This document shows, one piece after another, positions 41,004 to 50,556 of a DNA stretch of 64,000 nucleotides. The notes below the pieces were generated by a model. The model saw only the letters and a program-made list of their open reading frames with translations, was not told the origin of the DNA and ran no database searches. The stretch comes from Rhodobacterales bacterium HKCCE2091. Lineage in GTDB: Bacteria; Pseudomonadota; Alphaproteobacteria; Rhodobacterales; Rhodobacteraceae. Positions within the stretch are counted from its first letter, which is position 1; the number at the start of each line of letters is the position of its first letter. A program made the translations under genes and the position numbers. Where the stretch lies: NCBI GenBank assembly GCA_015689685.1, contig WVSL01000002.1:186001-250000 (forward strand), given 5' to 3'.

Positions 41004-42818
41004 ATGTCGCCCAAGGATGTCCCCGCCCCGAAACGCCGTGCACCCCGCGCGGCATCCGCCCCCGCGGCCCCGGACCCCGCAGCCCCGGAACCCGCGCCGA
41101 TGCCGGACCCGCATCCCTACCAGGACATGGACCGGCTGGTGCGCGCGGTCATCGCGCAGCACACCGGCGGTGTGTCGCCCTACTCCGTCTTCCAGGCCTG
41201 GAGCGACTGGGCGCTGCACATCGCGCGCGCACCGGGGCGGCAGCTCGAACTGGCCGAACTGGCGGTCCGCAACGCGATGAAGGTCGCGGGCTACGCGGCC
41301 GCCGGGAACGGGGCCGAGGCGCCGTTCCGGCCCAAGGGCTACGACCACCGTTTCACCCACGACGGCTGGTCGAAGGCGCCGTTCAGCTACTGGCAGCAGG
41401 CCTTCCTCGCCACGCAGGACTGGTGGGACCACGCCACCGATGGCCTGCGCGGGCTGAGCGCGCAGGATGCCGACCGGGTGAACTTCATGGTGCGGCAATA
41501 TCTCGACCTCTTGTCGCCGTCGAACTTCCCCGCGACCAACCCCGAGATCATCGAGCGAACGATCGCCGAGAAGGGCGCGAACGTGGTCGAGGGCGCGCGC
41601 CACTTCGCCGAGGATCTGAAGCACACCTGGACGCAGGAACACCCGCCCGCGCCCGAGGCGTTCCGGATCGGCGAGAAGCTCGCCTGCACGCCGGGCAAGG
41701 TAGTGCTGAGAACCGAGCTGTTCGAACTGATCCAGTACGCGCCGCAGACCGGCGAGGTGCGGCCGGAACCGATCCTGATCGTCCCGGCCTGGATCATGAA
41801 GTACTACATCCTCGACCTGTCGCCGGGGAACTCGCTGGTCCGCTACCTCGTCGGCCAGGGCTTCACGGTCTTCGTCATCTCGTGGTGCAACCCGACCGCC
41901 GACCAGTCCGGCCTGTCGCTGGAGGACTACCGAAGCAAGGGCGTGATGGCGGCGCTCGACGCGGTGACGGCGATCGTGCCCGGCCAGAAGGTCCACGCGA
42001 TGGGCTACTGCCTCGGCGGCACGATCCTGTCGATCGCCGCGGCGGCGATGGCGCGGGACGGCGACGACCGGCTGGCCACGGTCACGCTCCTGGCCGCGCA
42101 GGTCGATTTCTCGGAGGCCGGGGAACTCCTGCTGTTCCTCGACGAAAGCCAGGTCGCCTTCCTCGAGGACCTGATGTGGGCGCAGGGCTATCTCGACCGT
42201 CCGCAGATGAGCCGGACCTTCGCCTCGATCCGGGCCGAGGACCTGATCTATGCCCGCGCGGTGAAGCGCTACCTGCTCGGCCGGGAGGACCTGCCCTCGG
42301 ACCTGACGGTCTGGAACAACGACACCACCCGGATGCCCGCGCGGATGCACGGCGAATACCTGCGCGGCCTGTTCCTCGAGAACCGCCTGACCGCCGGGCG
42401 GTTCGCGGTCGAGGGCCGGATCGTCGCGCTGAAGGACATCAAGGTGCCGCTCTTCATCGTCGGGACGGAGGCCGATCACATCGCGCCGTGGCGGTCGGTC
42501 TACAAGATCCGCCTGTTCACCGACTGCGACCTGACCTTCGTTCTCACCAGCGCCGGGCACAACGGCGGGATCCTGAGCGAACCCGGCCATCCCGGGCGGC
42601 ACTACCGCATCGGCGACCGGCCCGCCGGCGCGCTCTACCAGGACCCCGACAGCTGGCTCCGGGCGCATGACCCGGTCGAGGGATCGTGGTGGACGGAATG
42701 GTGCGGCTGGCTTCACCGCACCTCCTCGCCCATGTCGTCCCCGCCCCCGACCGGCGCAGCCGGGGCGGGCTACCCGCCGCTGGACGATGCGCCGGGGACC
42801 TACATCTTCCAGACCTGA
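41004..42818 (+). CDS. phaC: Poly(3-hydroxyalkanoate) synthase (PhaC class I type)
   Basis: 604-residue PHA synthase-like protein. The N-terminal ~45 residues are Pro/Ala-rich. The PhaC N-domain follows (RRFTHDGW-like FTHDGWSKAPFSYWQQAF). The catalytic Cys336 sits in MGYCLGGT; the Asp is in IVGTEADHIAPW and His in SAGHNGGI. ATG 41004 is 5 nt after AGGAGGAG. It polymerises hydroxyacyl-CoAs into storage granules. It has no phasin, PhaA or PhaB neighbour and may be a second, stress-linked copy. Confidence 0.9.
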   Translation: MSPKDVPAPKRRAPRAASAPAAPDPAAPEPAPMPDPHPYQDMDRLVRAVIAQHTGGVSPYSVFQAWSDWALHIARAPGRQLELAELAVRNAMKVAGYAAAGNGAEAPFRPKGYDHRFTHDGWSKAPFSYWQQAFLATQDWWDHATDGLRGLSAQDADRVNFMVRQYLDLLSPSNFPATNPEIIERTIAEKGANVVEGARHFAEDLKHTWTQEHPPAPEAFRIGEKLACTPGKVVLRTELFELIQYAPQTGEVRPEPILIVPAWIMKYYILDLSPGNSLVRYLVGQGFTVFVISWCNPTADQSGLSLEDYRSKGVMAALDAVTAIVPGQKVHAMGYCLGGTILSIAAAAMARDGDDRLATVTLLAAQVDFSEAGELLLFLDESQVAFLEDLMWAQGYLDRPQMSRTFASIRAEDLIYARAVKRYLLGREDLPSDLTVWNNDTTRMPARMHGEYLRGLFLENRLTAGRFAVEGRIVALKDIKVPLFIVGTEADHIAPWRSVYKIRLFTDCDLTFVLTSAGHNGGILSEPGHPGRHYRIGDRPAGALYQDPDSWLRAHDPVEGSWWTEWCGWLHRTSSPMSSPPPTGAAGAGYPPLDDAPGTYIFQT

Positions 42819-42916
42819 GCGCCCGCATCGACCGATTGATGAGGCAGGCTCATCCGTCCTATCGCGGCGGGCCGCATAGTCCGCGCGCGCCGGCGGGTTA
42901 GGTATCGTTGGTCATG

Positions 42917-42933
42917 CCCCGCCCCCGGCGGGG
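42917..42933. other. Short GC hairpin before the Mo-hydroxylase operon
   Basis: CCCCGCC-CCC-GGCGGGG, a perfect 7-bp stem with a 3-nt loop, 27 nt before the 2Fe-2S subunit ATG. It might end phaC transcription or sit in the 5' leader of the operon. Confidence 0.4.
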
Positions 42934-42960
42934 TCGCCATGCCAGCGAAGGAGCCTCCCG

Positions 42961-43407
42961 ATGCAGCTTACCGTCAATGGAACCGCGAGGGAGGTCGACG
43001 TGGAGCCGGATACCCCGCTTCTTTGGGTGATCCGGGAAGAACTCGGCCTGACCGGCACGAAATACGCCTGCGGCGTCGCTGCCTGCGGCGCCTGCACGGT
43101 TCTCGTCGACGGGCAACCGACGCGGTCCTGCGTGACCCCGGCCGAGGGACTGGAGGGCGCCGAGATTCGAACCATCGAGGCCGTCGAGGAGACCGAGATC
43201 GGGCGCCGGGTGGTGGAAGCCTGGGTCGAACACCAGGTGCCCCAGTGCGGCTATTGCCAGTCGGGGCAGGTCCTGGCGGCGACCGCGCTTCTGTCGGGGA
43301 CCCCGAACCCGACCGACGCGGAGATAGAGACCGCGATGTCGAACCTCTGCCGTTGCGGGACCTACAACAGGATCCGCGCGGCCATCCACGGCGCGGCGGA
43401 GGCCTGA
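42961..43407 (+). CDS. Molybdenum hydroxylase 2Fe-2S subunit (IorA/CoxS type)
   Basis: 148-residue iron-sulfur subunit of the xanthine oxidase family. The N-terminal plant-ferredoxin cluster ligands are in [17 protein letters not shown] and TRSC; the second cluster has QCGYCQSGQ and LCRCGTY. It transfers electrons from the Mo subunit, encoded 3 nt downstream. ATG 42961 has AAGGAG at 42948-42953. Confidence 0.92.
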   Translation: MQLTVNGTAREVDVEPDTPLLWVIREELGLTGTKYACGVAACGACTVLVDGQPTRSCVTPAEGLEGAEIRTIEAVEETEIGRRVVEAWVEHQVPQCGYCQSGQVLAATALLSGTPNPTDAEIETAMSNLCRCGTYNRIRAAIHGAAEA

Positions 43408-43410
43408 TCC

Positions 43411-45570
43411 ATGCCGCTCGACACGAAATCCCCCGCCCGTCCCGTGAACCTGTCCCGCCGCGGCTTCCTCGCCTCCGGCGCGGCGCTCGTGCTCGCCACC
43501 GCCCTGCCCCTCCGGCCCGCCCGCGGGCAACAGGGCGAGGCACCCGCGGTGCAGACGCTTCTGGAACTGCGCCCCGACGGCACGGCGCTCTTGCGGAGCC
43601 CCTTCGTCGAGGGCGGACAGGGCATCTTCACCGCGATGGTCCAAATCGTCGCGGAGGAACTCGACCTCGCGCCCGAGGCGTTCACGGTCGAGATCGCGGC
43701 CCCCGGCGCCGGCGCGGCCCTGACCGGCGGCAGCGCCTCCACCCGGTCGAGCTACGACCGGATGCGGCAGCTCGGGGCCTCGGCCCGCGCGATGCTGATG
43801 CAGGCGGCGGCGAATGACTGGGGCGTCGCGGTTTCCGAACTGTCGACCGAGCCGGGCGCGGTGCTGCACGACGGCTCCGGCCGCCGGGCCGGGTACGGCG
43901 AGCTTGCGGCAGCGGCGATGGACCTGGAGGTTCCGGCCACGGTCGCGCTGCGCGATCCCGCGACCTTCCGCTGGATCGGCAGCCCGGTGCCGCGCATCGA
44001 CGTGCGCGACAAGTCCATCGGCCGCGCGAAGTACGCCATCGACGCGGAGGTGGAGGGCATGTTGCTGGCCGCCGTGCAGCACGCGCCACGCCTCGGCCTC
44101 ACGCCTTCGGGGATCGTCAACCGGGCCGAGGTCGAAGCGATGCGCGGCGTGCATTCGGTCCACCTGCTCGACGGCGCGGTGGCGGTGGTGGCGGAGCGGT
44201 TCTGGCAGGCCCGCCGGGCCGTCGAGGCGGCGGAGGTCACCTGGGCCGAGGGCACGGCGGAATGGCCGATGCCCGCGGACTTCTCCTCCGCCGGGTTCCG
44301 CGACGCGCTGGCCGGCGACACCGGCGAGCCGGTGGAGGTCGAGGCCCGCGGCGACGTCGCCGCCGCGCTCGACGCGGCCGACACCGTGATCGAGGCGGTC
44401 TACGACGCGCCCTTCCTAGTCCACGGCCAGATGGAACCGCCGTCGACCATCGCCCGGTTCAACGACGACGGCACGCTGGACCTGTGGTTGCCGAACCAGT
44501 CCCCGGCGCAGTTCCGGGCTGCGGCCGCGGAGGCCGCGGGGATCGACCCGTCGCAGGTGCGGATCAACAGCCAGACGCTCGGCGGGTTCTTCGGGCGGCA
44601 CTTCCTCTACCGCACCGCGAACCCGTTCCCGCAGGCGATCGCGCTGGCGCGCGCCACCGGCCGCCCGGTCAAGCTGATCTGGACCCGGGAGGAGGACTTC
44701 CTCCGCGACGCGCCCCGGCCGCTCGGCGTGGCCCGGTTCCGTGGCGTGGTCGGCCCCGACGGCCCCGTCGCGCTGGAGGCGGTCACCATCGGCGAAGGTC
44801 CGACGCAGCGCTGGTACGGCGCGCCCGCGGGGGCGGACGTCTCGGCGCACGAGGGCATCTCGGGCAAGAGCTACGACATCGCCAACACCTTCGTCGGCCA
44901 GGTCCCCCACGCCAACCCCGCGGTCGTCGGCTACTGGCGCTCGGTCGGCCACTCGATGCACGACTTCATGTACGAGGGCTTTCTCGACGAACTGGCGGTT
45001 TCCGGCGGTCTCGATCCCTACGAGATGCGACTGGCGATGCTGGCCGGGAACGAGCGGCTGCGGACGCTTCTGACCCGCGTCGGCGAGTTGTCCGGCGGCT
45101 GGCGGCCCGGCCCCTTCGACGCCGGGGACGGCACCACCCGTGCAAGGGGCGTCGCGATGGCCTCACCCTTCGGCTCCGAGGTCGCCACCATCGCCGAGGT
45201 TTCCCTCGACCGCGGCCGGGTCCGCGTCCACGACATCTGGACGGCGATCGACCCGGGCCGGATCGTGAACCCCGCCGTGATCGAGGCGCAGGTGCAATCG
45301 GCCACCGCGCTCGGCGTATCCCAGACCCTGCTGGAGGAACTCGTCTACGAGAACGGCGAACCCACGGCGCGCAACTTCGACCGCTACCCGTTCCTGGCCA
45401 TGTACGACATGCCGGAGGTCCACGTCGCGATCATCGAAAGCGGCGCCGAGATGGGCGGCGTGGGCGAACCCGGCCTGCCGGCGGTGGCCCCTGCCATCGT
45501 CAACGCCGTCGCCCGCCTGACCGGCATCCGCGTCCGCAGCCTGCCGCTGTCGCGGCACGATTTCGGCTGA
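43411..45570 (+). CDS. Molybdenum hydroxylase large subunit (IorB type)
   Basis: 719-residue molybdopterin-binding subunit. A Tat signal (SRRGFLASGAALVLA) sends it to the periplasm, typical for isoquinoline 1-oxidoreductase-like and aldehyde-oxidising relatives. Motifs: SPFVEGGQGIFT near residue 53, MEPPSTIARF, GGFFGRH, VGYWRSVGHSMHDFMYEG, and a C-terminal MGGVGEPGLPAVAPAI with the catalytic Glu. No FAD subunit; IorAB enzymes of this form use cytochrome acceptors. Substrate unknown (N-heterocycle or aldehyde). Confidence 0.9.
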   Translation: MPLDTKSPARPVNLSRRGFLASGAALVLATALPLRPARGQQGEAPAVQTLLELRPDGTALLRSPFVEGGQGIFTAMVQIVAEELDLAPEAFTVEIAAPGAGAALTGGSASTRSSYDRMRQLGASARAMLMQAAANDWGVAVSELSTEPGAVLHDGSGRRAGYGELAAAAMDLEVPATVALRDPATFRWIGSPVPRIDVRDKSIGRAKYAIDAEVEGMLLAAVQHAPRLGLTPSGIVNRAEVEAMRGVHSVHLLDGAVAVVAERFWQARRAVEAAEVTWAEGTAEWPMPADFSSAGFRDALAGDTGEPVEVEARGDVAAALDAADTVIEAVYDAPFLVHGQMEPPSTIARFNDDGTLDLWLPNQSPAQFRAAAAEAAGIDPSQVRINSQTLGGFFGRHFLYRTANPFPQAIALARATGRPVKLIWTREEDFLRDAPRPLGVARFRGVVGPDGPVALEAVTIGEGPTQRWYGAPAGADVSAHEGISGKSYDIANTFVGQVPHANPAVVGYWRSVGHSMHDFMYEGFLDELAVSGGLDPYEMRLAMLAGNERLRTLLTRVGELSGGWRPGPFDAGDGTTRARGVAMASPFGSEVATIAEVSLDRGRVRVHDIWTAIDPGRIVNPAVIEAQVQSATALGVSQTLLEELVYENGEPTARNFDRYPFLAMYDMPEVHVAIIESGAEMGGVGEPGLPAVAPAIVNAVARLTGIRVRSLPLSRHDFG

Positions 45571-45692
45571 GCCGCGGCTGATGGGACAGCGCCAGCCTGA
45601 CGACCGGCGGGGGCTGTCCGGGCGCGGAGGCGCAGGGGTTTCGGCAGCCCCGTCCTGTCGACACCGGGGGCAATCGTGCTAACGCTCCGGGC

Positions 45693-46652
45693 ATGAGCGG
45701 TCCCGCGTCAAAGACGATCCTCCGGTTCGACATCGCCACGCTGGTGATGCTGCGGACGGTGCTGGAACGGCGCAACCTGACGCTCGCTGCGCGGGAACTC
45801 GGCCTGACCCAACCCTCAATCAGCAACGGGCTGAGGCGGGTCCGCGAGGTGCTCGGCGACCCGCTGCTCGTCCGCAGCAAGAGCGGCATGGTCCTGACCC
45901 GGCGGGGCGAGACACTGCTGGCGCAATTGAAGGACGTGGTGCCGCAGCTCGAACGGATCGCGGCGCCGGGGCAGTTCGACCCGGCGACCTCGACCGAGCT
46001 GTTCCACGTCGCGGCCAGCGACCACGCCAGCCTCGTTCTGGTCCCTCGGGTATTGAGGCGGCTGCGGGCCGAGGCGCCGGGGACCAGCCTTTCGGTCTCT
46101 CTCGTGCAGGGTGGGCAGGTCGTCGACTCGGACCGTCCGGAACTGGGTCTGCGCCTCGGCTGGCTGCAATCGCTGCCGGAGTACTGGATGGCGCGGCGGC
46201 TGATCGACGACGAGATGGTGGTGATCTGCGCCCGGGACGCCGAGTGGCAGCCCGAGACCTTCACGCTGGCATCGCTCGAGGCCGGGAGCCACGTCGCCCT
46301 GATGACCGAGGAGGCGCGGTTCAACTCGCGCGCTGACCAGGCGCTGGCGAAGCTCGGCGTCAGGCGCAACGTGGCGGCGTGGACCACGAACTTCTCGTCG
46401 ATCCCGCTGATGGTCGAGGACTCCGAGTTGCTGGCGCTGTTCCCGCGCAGCCTCGCCCGGATGTACTGCCGGCTGGCCGCGATCCGTATCCTGCCGATGC
46501 CCGTGCAGATCGGTGAGTACAACGTGACGATGGCCTGGCACCCGCGCATCCACGAGGATCCGTCCTACGTCTGGCTGCGGGGGATCATCGCGGAGGCCGC
46601 CGCCGAGGTGGGGCGCGACCAGGACCCGCGCGGCACCGGCGCAGTGGCCTAG
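45693..46652 (+). CDS. LysR-family regulator (NodD/PhnM-like)
   Basis: 319-residue LysR protein. Helix-turn-helix: NLTLAARELGLTQPSISNGLRRVREVLGDPLLVR (~28-62). The effector domain follows with ELFHVAASDHASLVLVPRVL. Its stop abuts the convergent 2-hydroxyacid dehydrogenase gene with no spacer. It may control the Mo-hydroxylase operon upstream or the leftward operon; neither can be told from sequence. The 122-nt upstream spacer has a weak 7-bp inverted repeat (45585-45619). Confidence 0.86.
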   Translation: MSGPASKTILRFDIATLVMLRTVLERRNLTLAARELGLTQPSISNGLRRVREVLGDPLLVRSKSGMVLTRRGETLLAQLKDVVPQLERIAAPGQFDPATSTELFHVAASDHASLVLVPRVLRRLRAEAPGTSLSVSLVQGGQVVDSDRPELGLRLGWLQSLPEYWMARRLIDDEMVVICARDAEWQPETFTLASLEAGSHVALMTEEARFNSRADQALAKLGVRRNVAAWTTNFSSIPLMVEDSELLALFPRSLARMYCRLAAIRILPMPVQIGEYNVTMAWHPRIHEDPSYVWLRGIIAEAAAEVGRDQDPRGTGAVA

Positions 46653-47870
46653 TCAAGACCGCAGCACGCGGTCCTTCGCCGTCGAGAATTCCGCTTCGGT
46701 CAGGTGCCCTGTCGCGTGAAGCGCCGCGAGCCGTTCGAGATCCGCGGCGAGCGAGCCGCCGGGCAGCGGCCCGACGAGACCGCGCGGCACGTCCCGGACA
46801 TCGGCAACCCCGCAAAGCCCCATAGCGGAGTCGAGTTCCCGCCGAAGGATCGCGAAGACCTCGGCCACGCCGTCGCTGCCGTCGACGGCGAGACCCCATT
46901 GCACCGCCCGGCCGATCAGCACCGCCTGCGCACCGAGCGCCAGCGCCTTCAGCACGTCTTTCCCGCGCCGGATGCCGCCGTCGACGTAGACCTCGATCCG
47001 GCCGCCGACTGCCGCGACGACCTCGGGCAGCGCCAGCAGCGATCCCGGCTGACCGTCCAGTTCCGCGATGGTGCCGCCGTGGTTCGACACGACCACCGCC
47101 GCCGCGCCGTGGTCGGCGGCGCGGATCGCGTCCTCGGCGGTCTGGATGCCCTTGATGACGATGGGCAGCGACGTCACCGACCGCAGCCAGTCGAGGTCGT
47201 CCCATCCGAGCGCGGCGTCGAAATGTTCGATCAGCGACTGCCGCTCGAAATGCCGGTCGCCCCGGTAGGCGGCGAAGTTCCGCAGGATGCGGTCGCGTTC
47301 CAGCGTCTTCGACGTTTCGACCTCCGTGGCCCAGGAATAGCGGTAGAGCCGCAGCCGTTCCTGCCCGCCGAGCCGACCGGCGATGTTGTCGACGGTCAGC
47401 ACCACGGCCCCGTATCCTGCCGCCTCGGCCCGGCGCACGAGGTCGGCCGTCATCTCGCGGTCGCGCAGGACGTAGCACTGGAACCAGTTCGGCCCCTCGC
47501 CCGCGGCCGCGACTTCCTCGATCGAGAAGTTGGAGATCGTGGATAGGATCATGACGCTGCCCGCCGCGTGGGTGCCGCGCGCGGTCGCGACCTCGCCCTC
47601 TGAATGGACGCGCTGGTGCGACCCCGAGGGCGCGGCCATGACCGGCAGGGCGATTTCCTGCCCGAGCACCGTGGTCGCCAAACGCCGTTCGGCGATGCCC
47701 GCCATGACGCGCGGGCGCAGCGGCAGGGCGTCGAAGGCGGCGATGTTGGCGGAGTTCGTGCGCCACGTCCGTCCGCCCTCGGTGCCGAAAAGCGTGTTGA
47801 ACGCGGCGTCCGGAAGCAGGTCCCGCGCCCGCGCCTCGTACTCGGCGATGGTGAAGGGCGTCCCGCTCAT
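46653..47870 (-). CDS. FMN 2-hydroxyacid dehydrogenase-like protein with SHOCT tail
   Basis: 405-residue TIM-barrel flavoprotein of the glycolate oxidase/lactate dehydrogenase family. LPVMAAPSGSHQRVHSEGEVATARG, WFQCYVLRDRE, IVIKGIQTAEDA and VYVDGGIRRGKDVLKALALGAQAVLIGR form the FMN barrel. The catalytic His264 is in VVSNHGGT; the usual substrate-binding Arg of SNHGGR is Thr. Residues ~375-403 (LERLAALHATGHLTEAEF) match a SHOCT oligomerisation module, unusual on this enzyme. Overlaps the aldo/keto reductase gene (ATGA). Substrate uncertain because key Arg residues differ. Confidence 0.86.
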   Translation of the reverse strand: MSGTPFTIAEYEARARDLLPDAAFNTLFGTEGGRTWRTNSANIAAFDALPLRPRVMAGIAERRLATTVLGQEIALPVMAAPSGSHQRVHSEGEVATARGTHAAGSVMILSTISNFSIEEVAAAGEGPNWFQCYVLRDREMTADLVRRAEAAGYGAVVLTVDNIAGRLGGQERLRLYRYSWATEVETSKTLERDRILRNFAAYRGDRHFERQSLIEHFDAALGWDDLDWLRSVTSLPIVIKGIQTAEDAIRAADHGAAAVVVSNHGGTIAELDGQPGSLLALPEVVAAVGGRIEVYVDGGIRRGKDVLKALALGAQAVLIGRAVQWGLAVDGSDGVAEVFAILRRELDSAMGLCGVADVRDVPRGLVGPLPGGSLAADLERLAALHATGHLTEAEFSTAKDRVLRS

Positions 47871-48802
47871 GCGCCGGCGAGAACCTCGTCCATCGAGGGC
47901 GGAGCCGCCGCGTCGAGCCAGTCGGCGGCGGCCGCGTTCGCCGCGACCTGCGCGGGCGATGTGGCACCGGCGATCACCGGGCCCGTGTCGGGCTGCGCGA
48001 CCAGGAGACCGATGGCCAGTTCCAGAAGGGTCCGGCCATGCGCCTTCGCCCAGGCATCCACGCGGCGCGCGGTCTCCACCCGTCCGGGCGTGAGCTGCCG
48101 CGCGAACGGGCCGGACGCCAGGCGGCTGGACGGATCGGGCCGACCCTCGGCGTCGGGCAGCTTCGCGAGGAGCCCGCTTGCCAGCGGGAAGAACGGGATC
48201 ACGGCGGCGCCGACGCTGCGGGCGGCGGGGACCATCTCGGCCTCCGCCCCGCGTTCGAGCAGCGACCATTCCGCCTGCACCGAGATGAACGGGGCGAGCC
48301 CGGCGGCCCGGGCGACATGCCCCGCCTCCACCACCTGCCAGGGCGCCATCTGGGAGGTGCCGACGTAGCGGACCTTGCCGTCGCGGACCAGGGTGTCGAG
48401 CGCCGACAGCGTTTCCTCGATCGGCGTGTCGGGGTCGGCGAAGTGAAGCTGGTAGTGATCGATCCAGTCGGTTCCTAGCCGCTTCAGCGACCGCTCGACC
48501 GAGCGGATGATGAAGCTGCGCGATCCGCGGTTCCCGGCGGCGGGGCCGAGATCGGGGTCGCGGGGGCTGCCGAACTTGGTGGCGATCAGCACGTCCGCGC
48601 GCCGCCCCTTCAGCGCCGCGCCGAGCATGTCTTCGGACGGGCCGTAGGACGGGGCGGTGTCGAAGTAGGTGATGCCCGCGTCGATCGCGGCGTGGACGAC
48701 CTCCCGCGCGCGGTCGGCATCGATCCGCATCCCGAAGTTGTTGCAGCCGAGCCCGATGGCCGACGCAGCGAGCCCAGATGCCCCGATCCGGCGGACGCGC
48801 AT
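47867..48802 (-). CDS. Aldo/keto reductase
   Basis: 311-residue TIM-barrel oxidoreductase. Tetrad: Asp and Tyr in TYFDTAPSYGPSEDM, Lys in IATKFGSP, His in YQLHFADPDTP. C-terminal NADP contacts VIAGATSPAQV. It shares a TGATG junction with the next gene upstream and ATGA with the flavoprotein. Would reduce a carbonyl or oxidise a hydroxyl in the pathway of this operon. Confidence 0.88.
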   Translation of the reverse strand: MRVRRIGASGLAASAIGLGCNNFGMRIDADRAREVVHAAIDAGITYFDTAPSYGPSEDMLGAALKGRRADVLIATKFGSPRDPDLGPAAGNRGSRSFIIRSVERSLKRLGTDWIDHYQLHFADPDTPIEETLSALDTLVRDGKVRYVGTSQMAPWQVVEAGHVARAAGLAPFISVQAEWSLLERGAEAEMVPAARSVGAAVIPFFPLASGLLAKLPDAEGRPDPSSRLASGPFARQLTPGRVETARRVDAWAKAHGRTLLELAIGLLVAQPDTGPVIAGATSPAQVAANAAAADWLDAAAPPSMDEVLAGA

Positions 48803-49776
48803 CAGTGGACCCCTGCCGACTTGTCAAAAAGGGGCGGCGCGGCGGCGCCTTCCACGGTCAGGTCGGCGACGGCAGCGCGGACCGCGTCGGGACGTTCGGC
48901 GGCGAGCGATACCGCGGCGAAGTTCTTTTCCAGGTCGGCGACCCGCGTGGTGCCGAACAGGACGTTGAACAGGTGCGGATGCAGGAGGCAGTAGGCGATG
49001 GCGAGCGTCGCGGGCGCGACCCCCAGGTCCGCCGCGGCCGCATTTAGCGCCGGTACCTTTTCGCGGATCCGTTGCCGGATGCCGCCCGAGTCCCGCGGCA
49101 GGTTGCGATCCGTGAACCAGCGGCCGGCGTCCCGGTCCTCGGGGCCGAAACGGTCGCGTGCGATGTGCCCGGCGAGAATGCCGCCTTCCAGCGTGTCGGC
49201 AGCCTGGAGCTTGAGGCCGGTGTCCTCGAACAGCGTCCTGTAGTCCTCGGATTCCACGAGGGTCCGGCGGCAGACGTTGTACTGGAGTTGGATGAACTCG
49301 GGCTTCGGCAGGCCGTTCAAGTCGGCATAGGCCATCACGTCGCGGAGCGGACCCGGCGTCCAGAGGCTGACGGCCAGCCGCTCCGACAGGCCCGACAGCA
49401 CGAGGTCGGACATCGCCTCCACCGCCGTCTCTAGGCTTTCCTGCTGCGACGGGCGCGAACAGACGACGTAGTCGAAGTGGTCGAGCCCGAGCCGGCCGAG
49501 CGACTCCCTGACCAGTTCGGCCCGCGTCTGGACCGAGTTGGTGAAGACCTTGAGTCCGATCCGGTATTCCTCCCGCCGGAGGCCGAGGTCGCGGACGATG
49601 GCGCGGAACTTTTCCTCGTTGCTTTCCTCGTGGTCCCAGTAGTCGCCCACGTCGAAGAAGGTGATCCCGAGATCGAGCGCGCGGCGTACCAGCGCCATGC
49701 CCTCCTGGTGGGTCAGCCGCGAGAAGATGTGCCAGGAGCCGAGCGCGAGCGGCGCCGGTCGAGCGGTTTGGGTCAT
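48802..49776 (-). CDS. Aldo/keto reductase, AKR6/Kv-beta-like, atypical tetrad
   Basis: 324-residue aldo/keto reductase-fold protein. FFDVGDYWDHEESNEEKF and GLKVFTNS hold Asp and Lys. The His of the usual LYQLH is absent (YVVCSRPS), and the Tyr position is shifted (DYWD). VVCSRPS and LFGTTRVADLEKNF recall Kv-channel beta subunits, where the His is likewise missing. Lies between the polar amino-acid ABC genes and the other reductase; in the same leftward direction. Confidence 0.82.
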   Translation of the reverse strand: MTQTARPAPLALGSWHIFSRLTHQEGMALVRRALDLGITFFDVGDYWDHEESNEEKFRAIVRDLGLRREEYRIGLKVFTNSVQTRAELVRESLGRLGLDHFDYVVCSRPSQQESLETAVEAMSDLVLSGLSERLAVSLWTPGPLRDVMAYADLNGLPKPEFIQLQYNVCRRTLVESEDYRTLFEDTGLKLQAADTLEGGILAGHIARDRFGPEDRDAGRWFTDRNLPRDSGGIRQRIREKVPALNAAAADLGVAPATLAIAYCLLHPHLFNVLFGTTRVADLEKNFAAVSLAAERPDAVRAAVADLTVEGAAAPPLFDKSAGVH

Positions 49777-49791
49777 GGTCCGTCCCTCGTG

Positions 49792-50556
49792 CTACATGCT
49801 GCGGGCCAGGAAACTTCCCAGCCGGGTGTCCGCGGGCGCGGACATGATCTGTCGGGTCGGCCCGTCCTCGACGATGCGGCCGTCCTCCATGAAGATGATC
49901 CGGTCGGCGACGTCGCGGGCGAAGCGGATCTCGTGGGTGACGATCAGCATCGTCACGCCGGTCGCCGCGATTTCGCGGATCACCTCCAGCACCTCTCCCA
50001 CGAGTTCGGGGTCGAGCGCGCTTGTGGGTTCGTCGAACAGCATCACCGCGGGGCGGTTCGCCATCGCCCGCGCGATCGCGGCGCGCTGCTGCTGGCCGCC
50101 CGACAACTGGCGCGGGTAGCTGTCGGCCTTGTCGGACAGGTGGACGCGGGCGAGCAGGTCGCGGGCCTGCGCCTCGGCCTCGTGCCGCTTCATGCCCATG
50201 ACCTGGGTCGGCCCCTCGATCAGGTTCTCGAGCACCGTCTTGTGCTGGAACAGGTTGAACTGCTGGAACACCATGCCCATCCGCGCGCGTTGCCGCGCCA
50301 CGGCGCTGTCGGACAGGTTGCGCAGGCCGGAACGGGTGCGTTCGTACCCGAGCAGCTCGTCGCCCAGGTAGATCGCCCCGCCCTGGATCGGTTCGAGCTG
50401 GTGGATGCAGCGCACCAGCGTGGACTTGCCCGATCCCGAGGGCCCAAGGATGGCGATGACCTCGCCTTCCCGCACGCTCAGGTCGATGTCCTTCAGGGCG
50501 TGGAATTCGCTGAAGTACTTCTGCAACCGGCGGATGGTGATCACGTCGCGCACCAT
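49792..50556 (-). CDS. Polar amino-acid-type ABC importer ATPase
   Basis: 254-residue ATPase: Walker [20 protein letters not shown], signature LSGGQQQRAAIARAMANRP, Walker B VMLFDEPTSALDPELV, switch VTHEIRFARDVADR. GlnQ/HisP subgroup. ATG 50556 shares one base with the permease stop (TGATG). Confidence 0.92.
   Translation of the reverse strand: MVRDVITIRRLQKYFSEFHALKDIDLSVREGEVIAILGPSGSGKSTLVRCIHQLEPIQGGAIYLGDELLGYERTRSGLRNLSDSAVARQRARMGMVFQQFNLFQHKTVLENLIEGPTQVMGMKRHEAEAQARDLLARVHLSDKADSYPRQLSGGQQQRAAIARAMANRPAVMLFDEPTSALDPELVGEVLEVIREIAATGVTMLIVTHEIRFARDVADRIIFMEDGRIVEDGPTRQIMSAPADTRLGSFLARSM

Noticed and set aside
45585-45619. GGACAGC/GCTGTCC inverted repeat as terminator of the Mo-hydroxylase operon
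   Set aside because: Seven-base stem with a 21-nt loop and no T-run; too weak to call.
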